Assembly (NCBI RefSeq): GCF_002101775.1
Contig: NZ_LQPI01000020.1
Location: 21,370-85,369, forward strand
Direction: 5' to 3'
DNA from: Mycolicibacter nonchromogenicus
Lineage (GTDB): Bacteria; Actinomycetota; Actinomycetes; Mycobacteriales; Mycobacteriaceae
DNA: 64,000 nucleotides
Part shown: positions 15,475-24,103 of the stretch, piece by piece
Layout of the letters: every line of letters begins with the position of its first letter
Numbering within the stretch: the first letter of the stretch is position 1
Translations under genes and position numbers: made by a program
The notes under the pieces: generated by a model
Seen by the model: the letters and a program-made list of their open reading frames with translations, nothing else
Told to the model about the DNA's origin: nothing
Databases searched by the model: none

Positions 15475-17031
15475 ATGTCGGATTTCGACGCGATCGTCAT
15501 CGGCGCCGGACACAACGGACTGGCGGCTGCGCTCATCCTGCAGCGGGCCGGACTGCGCACGGTGTGCCTGGAGGCCGGACGCTACGCCGGGGGCATGGCC
15601 TCCACCGTGGAGCTGTTCGACGGCTATCGGTTCGAGATCGCCGGCTCGGTGCAGTTCCCCACGTCGGCGGCGGTCAGCGCGGAGCTGGGGCTCGACGCGC
15701 TGGAGAGCATCGACCTGGAAGTCATGTCGGTGGCGATGCGGGGCGTCGGGGACGACCCGCTGATCCAATACACCGACCCGATGAAGCTGTTCACCCACCT
15801 CAGTGAGGTGCATGGCGCCGAGGCGGTCAACGGCATGGCGGGGCTGCTGGCCTGGAGTCAGGCACCCACCCGCGCGTTGGGCCGCTTCGAGGCCGGGCGG
15901 GCGCCGAAGTCACTCGACGAGATGTATGCCTGCGCCACCAACGAGTTCGAGCGATCAGCCATCGACGACATGCTGTTCGGCTCGGTCACCGACGTGCTGG
16001 ATCGGTACCTGCCCGACCGGGAGAAGCACGCGGCGCTGCGCGGCTCCTTCACCGTGCTGGCCGTCAACACCCTCTACCGCGGGCCCGCCACCCCCGGCAG
16101 TGCCGCGGCACTGGCCTTCGGTCTGGGTGTGCCCGACGAGAACACCGTGCTGATGAAGAAGCTGCGCGGCGGTATCGGCGCGCTCACCGGGCACCTGTGC
16201 CAGACGTTCACCGGCTTGGGTGGCCAGCTGCGGCTGCGCGCCGCGGTCTCAGAGATCCTGGTCGCCGACGGGGCGGTGGCCGGGGTGCGCACCGAATCGG
16301 GGGACACCGTGAGCGCACCGGTGGTGGTGTCGGCGATCGCTCCCGACGTCACGGTCACCGGACTGCTCGACGCGGCTTCGGTCCCGGAGGATGTCCGCGC
16401 CCGCTACGCCCGCACCGACCACCGGGGCAGTTATCTGCAGATGCACTTCGCGCTGGACGAGGCGCCGGTGTTCACCGCGCCCTACGAGGCGCTCAACGAC
16501 CCTGCCATGCAGGCTTCGCTGGGGATCTTCTGCACGCCCGAGGAGGTGCAACAGCAGTGGGAGGATGCCCGCCGCGGCATCGTCCCGGCCGATCCGACTG
16601 TGGTGCTGCAGATCCCGTCGCTGCATGACCCCGAGCTGGCCCCACCGGGCAAGCACGCCGCCTCGGCGTTCGCGCTGTGGTTCCCCATCGAGGGGGACGG
16701 CAACTACGGCGAGATGAAGGTCGAGATGGGTCAGCGGGTGATCGACAAGATCACCAGGCTGGCACCGAATTTCGAGCTCAGCATCACGCGGCACACCACC
16801 TTCACCCCGCGGCATATGGGCACCATGTTCGGTGCGCCCGGCGGCGACTACTGCCACGGCCTGCTCAATCCGAATCAGATCGGCCCCAACCGGCCCGGAC
16901 CGCGGGGCTTTCTCGGCCAGCCCCTGCCGGTGGCGGGGCTCTATCTCGGGAGCGCGGGCTGTCATGGCGGGCCGGGGATCACGTTCATCCCGGGCTACAA
17001 CGCCGCGCATCAGGTGTTGGCCGACCGCTGA
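15475..17031 (+). CDS. FAD-dependent oxidoreductase, phytoene-dehydrogenase/PYROXD2-like
   Basis: 518 residues. The N-terminal Rossmann motif DAIVIGAGHNGLAAALILQR and the following LEAGRYAGGMASTVE place it in the phytoene desaturase/carotenoid isomerase-like flavoprotein family. The C-terminal FAD-closing motif is LYLGSAGCHGGPGITFIPGY. Substrate cannot be read from sequence; the family includes carotenoid desaturases and lipid-associated proteins of unknown activity. The ATG at 15475 follows a GGAAGGGCGG ribosome-binding site. The palindromic TetR operator just upstream implies control by the adjacent regulator. Confidence 0.82.
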   Translation: MSDFDAIVIGAGHNGLAAALILQRAGLRTVCLEAGRYAGGMASTVELFDGYRFEIAGSVQFPTSAAVSAELGLDALESIDLEVMSVAMRGVGDDPLIQYTDPMKLFTHLSEVHGAEAVNGMAGLLAWSQAPTRALGRFEAGRAPKSLDEMYACATNEFERSAIDDMLFGSVTDVLDRYLPDREKHAALRGSFTVLAVNTLYRGPATPGSAAALAFGLGVPDENTVLMKKLRGGIGALTGHLCQTFTGLGGQLRLRAAVSEILVADGAVAGVRTESGDTVSAPVVVSAIAPDVTVTGLLDAASVPEDVRARYARTDHRGSYLQMHFALDEAPVFTAPYEALNDPAMQASLGIFCTPEEVQQQWEDARRGIVPADPTVVLQIPSLHDPELAPPGKHAASAFALWFPIEGDGNYGEMKVEMGQRVIDKITRLAPNFELSITRHTTFTPRHMGTMFGAPGGDYCHGLLNPNQIGPNRPGPRGFLGQPLPVAGLYLGSAGCHGGPGITFIPGYNAAHQVLADR

Positions 17032-17055
17032 GAGGCGTGGGCCGCACGGCGGCGA

Positions 17056-17391
17056 TTACTCGGGGGCCAGCAGCTCGTCGAGCAACGCCCGGAACGCACG
17101 CGGGTCGGCGGGGGTGAACGCCGGTCGCGGCCACGGGTCGCCGTGCAGTTCCAGGGTGATCAGGGTGGACCGCGTCGGCCGTTTGATGTCCAGCGGCAGC
17201 CAGCGCCGCAGATCCGAGCTGCCCCAGATCCGGAAGCGGTGAGTCCACGTGCCCAGCGGTTCCGCGCGGTACCCGCGGACCGCCGACAGCGGGATCACCT
17301 TCGCGGTACCGGAGGGGAAGTGGTAGCGGCGCAACGTGATCGCCCGGTGATCCAGGGCGACCAGTCCGTCGTCGTAGGAACTGGCGGTCAT
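17056..17391 (-). CDS. Conserved hypothetical protein, 111 aa, partner of MBL-Rieske gene
   Basis: 111 residues. Alternating short hydrophobic stretches (ITLRRYHFPSGTAKVIPLSA, HRFRIWGSSDLRRWLPLD, TLITLELHG) followed by a C-terminal helix (DPRAFRALLDELLAPE) look like a small beta-barrel closed by a helix. This is compatible with a bacterial PH-like fold, though that is only an impression. Its ATG overlaps the stop of the upstream MBL-Rieske gene by 4 bp, so the two are translationally coupled and probably functionally linked. Confidence 0.65.
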   Translation of the reverse strand: MTASSYDDGLVALDHRAITLRRYHFPSGTAKVIPLSAVRGYRAEPLGTWTHRFRIWGSSDLRRWLPLDIKRPTRSTLITLELHGDPWPRPAFTPADPRAFRALLDELLAPE

Positions 17392-18947
17392 AACCTCTCG
17401 CAACGCAGTTCGTGGCCCTTGGCGGTCAGGCAGCGTCCGGACTTGAGATCCCATTCCCAGCCGTGCTGATTGCAGGTCAGGGTGTCGCCCTCGACCACTC
17501 CGACCTTCGACAGGTCGGCCTTCATGTGCGGGCAGCGGCGCTGAATCTGCCAGTCGCCCAGTGTGATGGTCGCCGAGTCGTCGTGGCTCTCGCCGAACCA
17601 GCCTTCGGCGTAGACGATCCGGTCCTCGGTGAGGCACTTGAAGAAGGTGTAGAGGTACTCGTTGTAGCCGCCGACCCGCCACGCCCGGAACCGGGTGGAC
17701 AAGAAGATGGTGTTGACCCAGTCCGGTTCATTGTCGCGCAGCACGGTCCGCACCAGCTCGGGTGGAATGCCGAAGCCGTAACGGAACTTCTCGCCGGGAA
17801 TCGGTTCGCGCACTATGCGTTTGGGGAAGTCCAGCACCACCGTCTCGGTGTGGCCCTGCCCGTCGAGCACCAGCTCGACCGGATAGCCGATGCCGTCGCA
17901 GATCTCGTTGCTGCGGGCCATGATCGGCTCGAACAGAGCACGCAGCGGCTCCAGCATCGCCGGGCCGGCCGCCGGCGCCCAGGAGGCCTTCTCCGCGGCC
18001 AGCGCGGGGGCCATCCGATCGGCGTAGGCGGCGATGTAGTCGGACTTGCCGGTGGTGAAGATGGCCTCGACATCGGCGTCGTCCAGCGGGTGGCTCAGTG
18101 AATCCAGTTGTGCTCCGGTGAAACTGGCGGTGCTTCCCGGAATCATCAACAATCCGCCGTCGTGGCCGTTCCGGCGCAGCTGGTCTAGGAACACCATCTG
18201 GTCGGGGAAGATGTTGGCCGGGTCGCCGTGGTCGTCGTTGAGGTAGCGCAGCTCGGAATCCAGGAAGCATGGCGGACCGGCTGAGGGCACCACCCAGGTC
18301 GCCCCGACGTGGGAGACGTATTGGCGGGCGCGGTCCATCTGCCGCTGGCGCTTCTGGACGCCGAACGCCTCCTTGGCCCGGGCCGGCATGTCGTAGACCA
18401 TCGGGTACCAGATCGCCCCGCTGTACTGCAGCAGGTGCACGTCGATGGCGCCGAAGGCGTGGAGCACATCCAAGTCGATCGGGCGCGAGTCGTTCATGTT
18501 GAACACGGTGGTCACACCGTCGGAGACCACCAGGCCGGAGTCGCCGATCGGTCCGTCGGCCGGGGCGCGCAGCGCGATGATCATCACGTCCAGATCGCCC
18601 TTGGGTCCCGACACCGTGTGCCGCTGGGAATCGGCGGTCTCGAAGAATCGGTGAAAGCCCAGCCCTTCCAGCTCGCGGCGCAGGTCCGGCACGGGAAAGT
18701 CGGGCAGCAGCACCACCGCGTCCTTGTTGACGTGCGCCGCCAGGTGCCGCGGGTCGAAGTGGTCGTGGTGCAGGTGCGAGATGTAGAGGTAGTCGCAGTC
18801 GCCGAGGGCGTCCCAGTCCAGCGTGGAGTTGTCCGGGAACGGGACCCATGACCCGAAGTAGGCCGGATTCACCCACGGGTCGCACAGGATGCTGCCTGCG
18901 GCGGTCTCGATCCGGAAGCCGGCGTGCCCGACGCTGGTGACCTGCAC
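17388..18947 (-). CDS. Metallo-beta-lactamase-fold / Rieske [2Fe-2S] fusion protein
   Basis: 519 residues. The N-terminal half is a metallo-hydrolase (UlaG/NAPE-PLD-like) domain with the HxHxDH motif in YISHLHHDHFD. The C-terminal ~100 residues are a Rieske domain with ligands C-P-H and C-N-Q-H separated by 17 residues. Length and layout match Rv3818. Domain content is shared with CMP-N-acetylneuraminate hydroxylase, where as I recall the Rieske domain is N-terminal, so the order here is reversed. An oxygenase/hydroxylase role is inferred; no substrate is known. The GTG start has an AGAAGG ribosome-binding site. It is coupled to the 111-aa gene. Confidence 0.85.
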   Translation of the reverse strand: MQVTSVGHAGFRIETAAGSILCDPWVNPAYFGSWVPFPDNSTLDWDALGDCDYLYISHLHHDHFDPRHLAAHVNKDAVVLLPDFPVPDLRRELEGLGFHRFFETADSQRHTVSGPKGDLDVMIIALRAPADGPIGDSGLVVSDGVTTVFNMNDSRPIDLDVLHAFGAIDVHLLQYSGAIWYPMVYDMPARAKEAFGVQKRQRQMDRARQYVSHVGATWVVPSAGPPCFLDSELRYLNDDHGDPANIFPDQMVFLDQLRRNGHDGGLLMIPGSTASFTGAQLDSLSHPLDDADVEAIFTTGKSDYIAAYADRMAPALAAEKASWAPAAGPAMLEPLRALFEPIMARSNEICDGIGYPVELVLDGQGHTETVVLDFPKRIVREPIPGEKFRYGFGIPPELVRTVLRDNEPDWVNTIFLSTRFRAWRVGGYNEYLYTFFKCLTEDRIVYAEGWFGESHDDSATITLGDWQIQRRCPHMKADLSKVGVVEGDTLTCNQHGWEWDLKSGRCLTAKGHELRCERL

Positions 18948-19016
18948 TTGTACCTTCTCCCGACGCTCTAAGAGATCCCTTCCGAGCTTACCGGCGGTCG
19001 AGGTGCCCCCATCGCC

Positions 19017-19022
19017 TAGGCT
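19017..19022 (+). promoter_or_regulatory. -10 box, leaderless acyltransferase operon promoter
   Basis: TAGGCT lies 8 nt upstream of the GTG at 19031. A TTG start at 19022 would fall inside this box and is therefore unlikely. Confidence 0.6.
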
Positions 19023-19030
19023 TGGGTGCT

Positions 19031-19822
19031 GTGGAGGCTTGGTACGGCGCTGTCGCCGCCGCTGCGCGAACGTTGTGGCGTTATGAGGGTTTGAAGATCA
19101 TCGTCACCGGCCGGGAGAACATTCCCGCCACCGGCGGAGCGGTGGTCGCGATCAACCACACCGGCTACCTCGACTTCCTGTTTGCCGGCGTGGCCTCCTA
19201 CGACGCGAAGCCACGGCGCTGGGTGCGCTTCATGGCCAAGAAGGAGACGTTCGACAACCGGTACAGCCGCCCGATCATGCGAGGCTGCAAGCACATCGCG
19301 GTGGACCGCAGCCAGGGTGCGGAGTCCTATGCCACCGCGGTCGACAAGCTCCGGGCCGGAGAACTGGTCGGGGTCTACCCGGAGGCCACCATCAGCCGCA
19401 GTTTCGAGCTCAAGGAGTTCAAGAGCGGCGCCGCGCGGATGGCGATCGAGGCGCAGGTGCCGATCATCCCGCATATCGTGTGGGGCGCCCAGCGGATCTG
19501 GACCAAGGACCACCCGAAGAAACTGGGCCGCACCAAGGTGCCGGTCACGGTGACGATCGGCGAGCCGATAGCGCCCACGCTCCCGGTCGAGGAATTGCGT
19601 GCCCTGCTGCAGACCCGTATGCAGCAGCTGCTGGAGCAGGCGCAGGACGCCTACCCCGACGATCATCCCGCCGGGGCATTCTGGGTGCCCCGACGCCTGG
19701 GTGGCAGCGCGCCCACCCCCGCCGAGGCGCTGGAGCTCGATGCCGCCGAAGCGGTGCGCCGAGCCGAGGAGCGGGCCGCCCGCCAGCAGCAGCCGCCGAG
19801 CCCGACGGGCACCGCGGAGTAG
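19031..19822 (+). CDS. PlsC-family 1-acylglycerol-3-phosphate acyltransferase-like protein (1 of 3)
   Basis: 263 residues. LPLAT-superfamily acyltransferase with block 1 NHTGYLDFLFAG (the Asn replaces the usual leading residue; the catalytic H-x4-D is HTGYLD), block 2 around FMAKKE, and block 3 YPEATISRS. It is expected to transfer acyl groups from acyl-CoA or acyl-ACP to a lysophospholipid or glycolipid. First of three homologous adjacent genes, matching Rv3816c-Rv3814c. The Ala/Glu-rich C-terminal tail is likely disordered. The GTG at 19031 is chosen from the -10 box. Confidence 0.85.
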   Translation: MEAWYGAVAAAARTLWRYEGLKIIVTGRENIPATGGAVVAINHTGYLDFLFAGVASYDAKPRRWVRFMAKKETFDNRYSRPIMRGCKHIAVDRSQGAESYATAVDKLRAGELVGVYPEATISRSFELKEFKSGAARMAIEAQVPIIPHIVWGAQRIWTKDHPKKLGRTKVPVTVTIGEPIAPTLPVEELRALLQTRMQQLLEQAQDAYPDDHPAGAFWVPRRLGGSAPTPAEALELDAAEAVRRAEERAARQQQPPSPTGTAE

Positions 19823-19829
19823 AGCTGGC

Positions 19830-20603
19830 ATGCAGCCGGTCTTTCGTGCGCTGGAGCTCACTGCGCTGAGCCTGGTGAAGATCGCCGGCGCGCGGGTCGA
19901 ATACCGCGGGCTGGAACACATCCCGGCCGACGGCGGCGCCGTGATAGCGATCAACCACACCGGCTACGTGGATTTCCTGCCGGCCGGGCTGGCGGCGTAT
20001 TACCGCGGGCGCCGGATGCGGTTCATGATCAAGGCCGAAATGCAGCAGGTGCGGGTGGTGAACTACCTGATCAACCACACCGGCACCATCCCGGTGGATC
20101 GCGCGGCCGGCGCCGACGCCTACCAGCACGCGGTCAAGGCCTTGCGTGCCGGCGAGGTGGTGGGCGTCTATCCCGAGGCCACCATCAGCCGCAGCTTCGA
20201 GCTCAAGGAATTCAAGTCCGGGGCGGCCCGCATGGCGCTGGAGGCGCAGGTGCCGATAGTCCCGCTGATCGTCTGGGGCGCCCACCGGCTGTGGACCAAA
20301 GACCATCCGCGGGCACGGTTGGTGCGCAGCAAGATCCCGATCACCGTCCTGGCGGGTGAACCACTTTCTCCGTCCGGTGACGCCGCCGCGCTCACCACCC
20401 GACTGCGTGAGCGAATGGCGCCGCTGCTGGCTCAGGTGCAGCAGGAATACCCGCACCCGGCCGGCGAGTTCTGGGTCCCCCGGCGACTCGGCGGCGGCGC
20501 GCCCACTCCCGCCGAGGCTAGGGTTGTAGAAGAGCGGGAGCTTGCCGAACGGATGCGCAGGCGAGCCGGCGACTGCCTCGCGGACCCACCGGGCACGGAG
20601 TAG
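19830..20603 (+). CDS. PlsC-family acyltransferase-like protein (2 of 3)
   Basis: 257 residues, clearly paralogous to its neighbours. It shows catalytic HTGYVD, FMIKAEM and YPEATISRS, plus the family's C-terminal GEFWVPRRLGGGAPTPAEA segment. The ATG at 19830 follows a GGAGTAGAGCTGG region, 7 bp after the previous stop. Tandem copies with identical active-site motifs but diverged N-termini suggest different acceptor or acyl preferences; the lipids involved are not known to me. Confidence 0.85.
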   Translation: MQPVFRALELTALSLVKIAGARVEYRGLEHIPADGGAVIAINHTGYVDFLPAGLAAYYRGRRMRFMIKAEMQQVRVVNYLINHTGTIPVDRAAGADAYQHAVKALRAGEVVGVYPEATISRSFELKEFKSGAARMALEAQVPIVPLIVWGAHRLWTKDHPRARLVRSKIPITVLAGEPLSPSGDAAALTTRLRERMAPLLAQVQQEYPHPAGEFWVPRRLGGGAPTPAEARVVEERELAERMRRRAGDCLADPPGTE

Positions 20604-20606
20604 ACC

Positions 20607-21407
20607 ATGGCAGAACCCTTCTTCCGGGCGCTGGAGATCGTCTTCCCGCTCCTGGCGAATGCCAACGGCCCGCACGTGACAATCGACGGCCTTCAGAACA
20701 TCCCCGAGCATGGCGGGGCGGTGCTCACCGTGAATCACACCGGCTACCTGGACTGGTATCCGGCCTCGGTCGCGGCCCTGCGCCGCAACCGCCGGCTGCG
20801 ATTCATGATCAAGGCCGAGATGACCGAGGTCCCGGTGGTCAACTATGCGATCAAGCACCTCAAGTTGATTCCGGTCGACCGCTCCGCCGGGGCCGGCGCC
20901 TACGACGAGGCGGTGCAGCGGTTGCGGCAGGGTGAGCTGGTCGGTCTGAATCCGGAGGCCACCATCAGCCGTAGCTTCGAGTTGGGGGAATTCAAGACGG
21001 GTGCTGCCCGGATGGCGTACAGCGCGGGCGTTCCGCTCATCCCGGTGATCGTCTGGGGGATCCACCGGGTCTGGACCAAGGACCACCCGAAGCACTTGTG
21101 GCGTAATCACATTCCGGTGCTGACGAGAATCGGGCAGCCGATGGCTGCCGGCGCTGACGCGGCGGCGACCACCGCTGAGCTGAGGAGCACGATGGCGGAA
21201 ATGCTGCACCGGGCACAGCTGGAATACCCGCACCCGGCGGGGGCGCACTGGGTGCCGCGCCGGCTGGGCGGCAGCGCGCCCACCGTGGCCGAAGCCCAGC
21301 AGATGCGCGAGGCTGAGCTGGCCGAACGTGAGCGCAGACGTATCGAGCAGGGGCGGGCCCGTAGCGGCCGGCTGCGGAAGACACCGGCCGGACGGAGTTC
21401 GCACTGA
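20607..21407 (+). CDS. PlsC-family acyltransferase-like protein (3 of 3)
   Basis: 266 residues. Third paralogue with HTGYLDWY, FMIKAEMTEV, NPEATISRS (block 3 begins Asn rather than Tyr) and AHWVPRRLGGSAPTVAEA. It starts 3 bp after the preceding stop and its TGA overlaps the ATG of the HAD gene by 1 bp, so all four genes form one operon. The basic Arg-rich tail may contact membrane phospholipid. Confidence 0.85.
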   Translation: MAEPFFRALEIVFPLLANANGPHVTIDGLQNIPEHGGAVLTVNHTGYLDWYPASVAALRRNRRLRFMIKAEMTEVPVVNYAIKHLKLIPVDRSAGAGAYDEAVQRLRQGELVGLNPEATISRSFELGEFKTGAARMAYSAGVPLIPVIVWGIHRVWTKDHPKHLWRNHIPVLTRIGQPMAAGADAAATTAELRSTMAEMLHRAQLEYPHPAGAHWVPRRLGGSAPTVAEAQQMREAELAERERRRIEQGRARSGRLRKTPAGRSSH

Positions 21408-22240
21408 TGCAGCTGCAAGGCGGACCGCCCGCGCTGATCGCCAGCGACGTCGACGGCACGCTGCTCGACAACACCGAGAACATCACCGCGCGCACCCGGG
21501 CCGCGGTGCACGCGGCCGTGGACTCCGGCGCGCGCTTCGTGCTGGCGACCGGACGTCCGCCGCGCTGGATCAAGCCGGTGGTGGACGCGCTCGGGTTCGC
21601 GCCGATGGCGGTGTGCGCCAACGGAGCGGTGATCTACGACCCGGCCACCGACCGGGTGATCTCGGCACGCACCCTGTCGGCCGAGGATCTGGTCAAGCTG
21701 GCCGAGGTCGCCGGCCGCGCCATCCCGGGTGCGGGCCTGGCCGTGGAACGCATCGGCGAGAGCGCGCACGACGCCGCCACCCCGCAGTTCGTCAGCTCGC
21801 CGGGCTACGAGCACGCCTGGCTCAACCCCGACAACACCGAGGTGTCTCTCGAGGATCTGCTGTCTCAGCCGGCGATCAAGCTGTTGATTCGCAAGGCGGG
21901 CATGCCCAGCGCCGCCATGGCCGAGCAGCTGTCAGCCCACATGGGCACGGCCGCGGAGCTGACTTACTCCACCAACAACGGGCTGATCGAGGTGGTGCCG
22001 GCGGGTATCACCAAGGCCACCGGAATCGAGGAGCTGATCGCGCCGCTGGGAATCGACATCGGGCAGGTGGTGGCGTTCGGGGATATGCCCAATGACCTGC
22101 CGATGCTGGTGCAGGCGGGGCACGGGGTGGCGATGGGCAACGCCCACCCCGAGGTACTGGCGGCAGCTGCCGAGATCACCACACCCAACACCGACGACGG
22201 CCTGGCGCGGGTGCTGGAGCGGATCTTCGGGCCGCAGTAA
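21407..22240 (+). CDS. HAD-superfamily (Cof type IIB) phosphatase
   Basis: 277 residues. The nucleophile motif is ASDVDGTLLDN, motif II lies in VLATGRPP, the motif III Lys near IKLLIRKAG, and motif IV is FGDMPNDLPML with the metal-binding Asp pair. A large C2-type cap sits between motifs II and III. Such enzymes dephosphorylate sugar phosphates or similar small molecules. It corresponds to Rv3813c. Co-transcription with three acyltransferases hints at phospholipid or lysophosphatidate metabolism, but this is inferred. It converges on the amidase with an 8-bp gap. Confidence 0.87.
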   Translation: MQLQGGPPALIASDVDGTLLDNTENITARTRAAVHAAVDSGARFVLATGRPPRWIKPVVDALGFAPMAVCANGAVIYDPATDRVISARTLSAEDLVKLAEVAGRAIPGAGLAVERIGESAHDAATPQFVSSPGYEHAWLNPDNTEVSLEDLLSQPAIKLLIRKAGMPSAAMAEQLSAHMGTAAELTYSTNNGLIEVVPAGITKATGIEELIAPLGIDIGQVVAFGDMPNDLPMLVQAGHGVAMGNAHPEVLAAAAEITTPNTDDGLARVLERIFGPQ

Positions 22241-22248
22241 TTCAGCGG

Positions 22249-23937
22249 CTAATTGACTCCGAACGGATCGATCACCGGCGAGAAGCGTTCGAGTTGCACC
22301 GGCGGGCCGTCCTCCTGCAGCGGGGGCAGCTCTTCGGCAATGCCGTCGACCACCCGGATGACCGTCCCGCTGGCCCAGTTGTAGTTGAGGGTGCCGTGCT
22401 GGAAGTTCTGGCCCACCCATTCGGGTTCGGGGATTTCGGCGCTGGTCGGCAGGCCGAGCACACCACGCTCGTATCCCAGCGACGCCCACGCGTCATAGAT
22501 GGCCCCGGTGATCGGCTGCGCGCCGGTCTCGGGTGACCAGTAGATCGCGCCGTGCTCGAAGGTGGCGTACTTGGTGGAACCCTCGCCGATCGCCTCCGGC
22601 GACGTGACGGCGCCGAGCATGCCCTCGGCACCGCCCAGTTCCATCCAGCGGGTGTGGATGGCGCCGCCCTCCATCATCCGGACGAGGTCTTCGGGTCCGG
22701 GCGGCTCATTGAACCGGGCGGCGATGTCCCGAATCTCGTTGAGTGCGATGTAGCCCTGATCGCCGGGGCACTCGGTCGCGTCGAGGTCGCGGTGGCCGAT
22801 GATCGAGGGCAGCATCAGCGAGGCGCCGCGCGGAACGTTGGTGAACGCACCCCCGGCAGAGGTCAGCTGCGCGAGGCCGCGTGGATCGGTGCGGTCCAGA
22901 CCTAACCGCCAGCCCAGCAACCGGCCCACCGTCTCGATCTGGATGGGCGGGGGAGGCTCGTCCTCGAAGGTGCCGATCATCGACACTCCCCAGGTGTTGC
23001 GGTTGAACCCGCCGGCGTGGCTGCCCATGATGCCGCGGGTCAGACCGCCGGCCCGGCCCTCGAAGACTTGGCCGTACTTGTCCACCAGCGCGTTGTAGCC
23101 GATGTCGCACCAGCCCAGGGTGCGGGTGTGATACGCGTAGATCGCCCGGATGATCTCTGCGGAGTCTTCCGGGGCGTAGTCGTTGGAGCCCGCGGTGTGG
23201 TGCACCACGGCCGCGTGGACCGGGCCGCTTTCCACCGGTTTGCCGCACCGGCCGTAGGCGCCGGCGCCCCAGTGGCTGCGCGGAATGATGTTGGGGGGCT
23301 GGCCCGGGCCCAGCACCGCCTTCGGCGGTTGCCACTGCGCGTCGACCGGGGCTTTCGGCGGCGTGATCAGCACCGCGGAGATGTTCTGGGCAAAGGGCTG
23401 TTCGGCGGTGGCCGGCACGTAGCCCAGATCTGCCGGGGCGGACTTGGTGGCGGCCGGCTTGGTGGGGGGCTTGGCCGGAGCGGGATCGCTCGGCGCGGTT
23501 CGGGTGATCGCGATCTGTACGGCTGTGGTTCGGCCGACGAACACCGGCTCGGTGCCGTCCGGGCCGAGGGCGGGCGCATCAGCCGGCCGCGGGCCCGGGG
23601 TCTCCTGCTTGGTCTCGTGCGCGGTGGCATACCACGGCCCCCACGACCCGTCGGTGCGCTTGGCGCGGATCCGTGCGGACGTGCCGCTGAGGTCGGCGCC
23701 GGTGAGCGCGACCATGGTGAACGGTTCGTCTTGGGTGATCTCGCGGACGGTGACGCCCGGTTCCAGATCCGGCAGTGGCTGCTGGTTCAGCTTGGTGGCC
23801 GCAGCGCTGGGGGGTGTGGCAGAGGCGTCGACCGGCGTGATGCTCGGCCCGGAGTTCAGGGCCCACGGCAGGATCAGCACGGTCGCCAGAGACGCGGTGA
23901 GCTTGATCGTCGGCGGGGGACGACGACGGGTTTGCAC
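22249..23937 (-). CDS. Exported N-acetylmuramoyl-L-alanine amidase with LGFP repeats
   Basis: 562 residues. A signal/anchor segment (about 10-30) is followed by a Pro/Ala-rich region, then an Amidase_2/PGRP domain (about 215-400). Zinc ligands are visible in AAVVHHTAGSND and in HRDLDATECPGDQGY, with the catalytic region YNALVDKYGQVFEGR. The C-terminal 130 residues carry LGFP-type wall-binding repeats (GGAEGMLGAVTSPE, ERGVLGLPTSAEI). It cleaves the stem peptide from peptidoglycan at the cell surface. It corresponds to Rv3811. The GTG start is fixed by a -10 box. Confidence 0.9.
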   Translation of the reverse strand: MQTRRRPPPTIKLTASLATVLILPWALNSGPSITPVDASATPPSAAATKLNQQPLPDLEPGVTVREITQDEPFTMVALTGADLSGTSARIRAKRTDGSWGPWYATAHETKQETPGPRPADAPALGPDGTEPVFVGRTTAVQIAITRTAPSDPAPAKPPTKPAATKSAPADLGYVPATAEQPFAQNISAVLITPPKAPVDAQWQPPKAVLGPGQPPNIIPRSHWGAGAYGRCGKPVESGPVHAAVVHHTAGSNDYAPEDSAEIIRAIYAYHTRTLGWCDIGYNALVDKYGQVFEGRAGGLTRGIMGSHAGGFNRNTWGVSMIGTFEDEPPPPIQIETVGRLLGWRLGLDRTDPRGLAQLTSAGGAFTNVPRGASLMLPSIIGHRDLDATECPGDQGYIALNEIRDIAARFNEPPGPEDLVRMMEGGAIHTRWMELGGAEGMLGAVTSPEAIGEGSTKYATFEHGAIYWSPETGAQPITGAIYDAWASLGYERGVLGLPTSAEIPEPEWVGQNFQHGTLNYNWASGTVIRVVDGIAEELPPLQEDGPPVQLERFSPVIDPFGVN

Positions 23938-23943
23938 GTGCTG

Positions 23944-23949
23944 ATGTTA
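23944..23949 (-). promoter_or_regulatory. -10 box, leaderless amidase promoter
   Basis: On the minus strand TAACAT is 6 nt upstream of the GTG at 23937. Confidence 0.5.
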
Positions 23950-24019
23950 CGTATGTGTCGTGTGTTGTTGGTGATGCGACACGCGCCCGCCGGCTCCGGG
24001 CGATTCCCCCGGAATTGTT

Positions 24020-24077
24020 AACGGCACCGCAGAGTCCTCGGCGCCCGCCAGGTGCGGGCTGACTCTGCGGTGCCGTT
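24020..24077. terminator. Strong hairpin after erp
   Basis: Perfect 17-bp arms (AACGGCACCGCAGAGTC at 24020-24036 and its complement at 24061-24077) enclose a second hairpin (GCCCGC / GCGGGC). It follows the erp stop and precedes the amidase promoter, as expected for the erp terminator, although the flank lacks a U-run. Confidence 0.75.
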
Positions 24078-24103
24078 GGGCGGAACAGCTCCGCTGTTGT
24101 GTC

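Noticed and set aside
19022..19030. TTG start for the first acyltransferase
   Set aside because: The TTG overlaps the -10 box TAGGCT; the GTG at 19031 fits both the promoter spacing and the family N-terminus.
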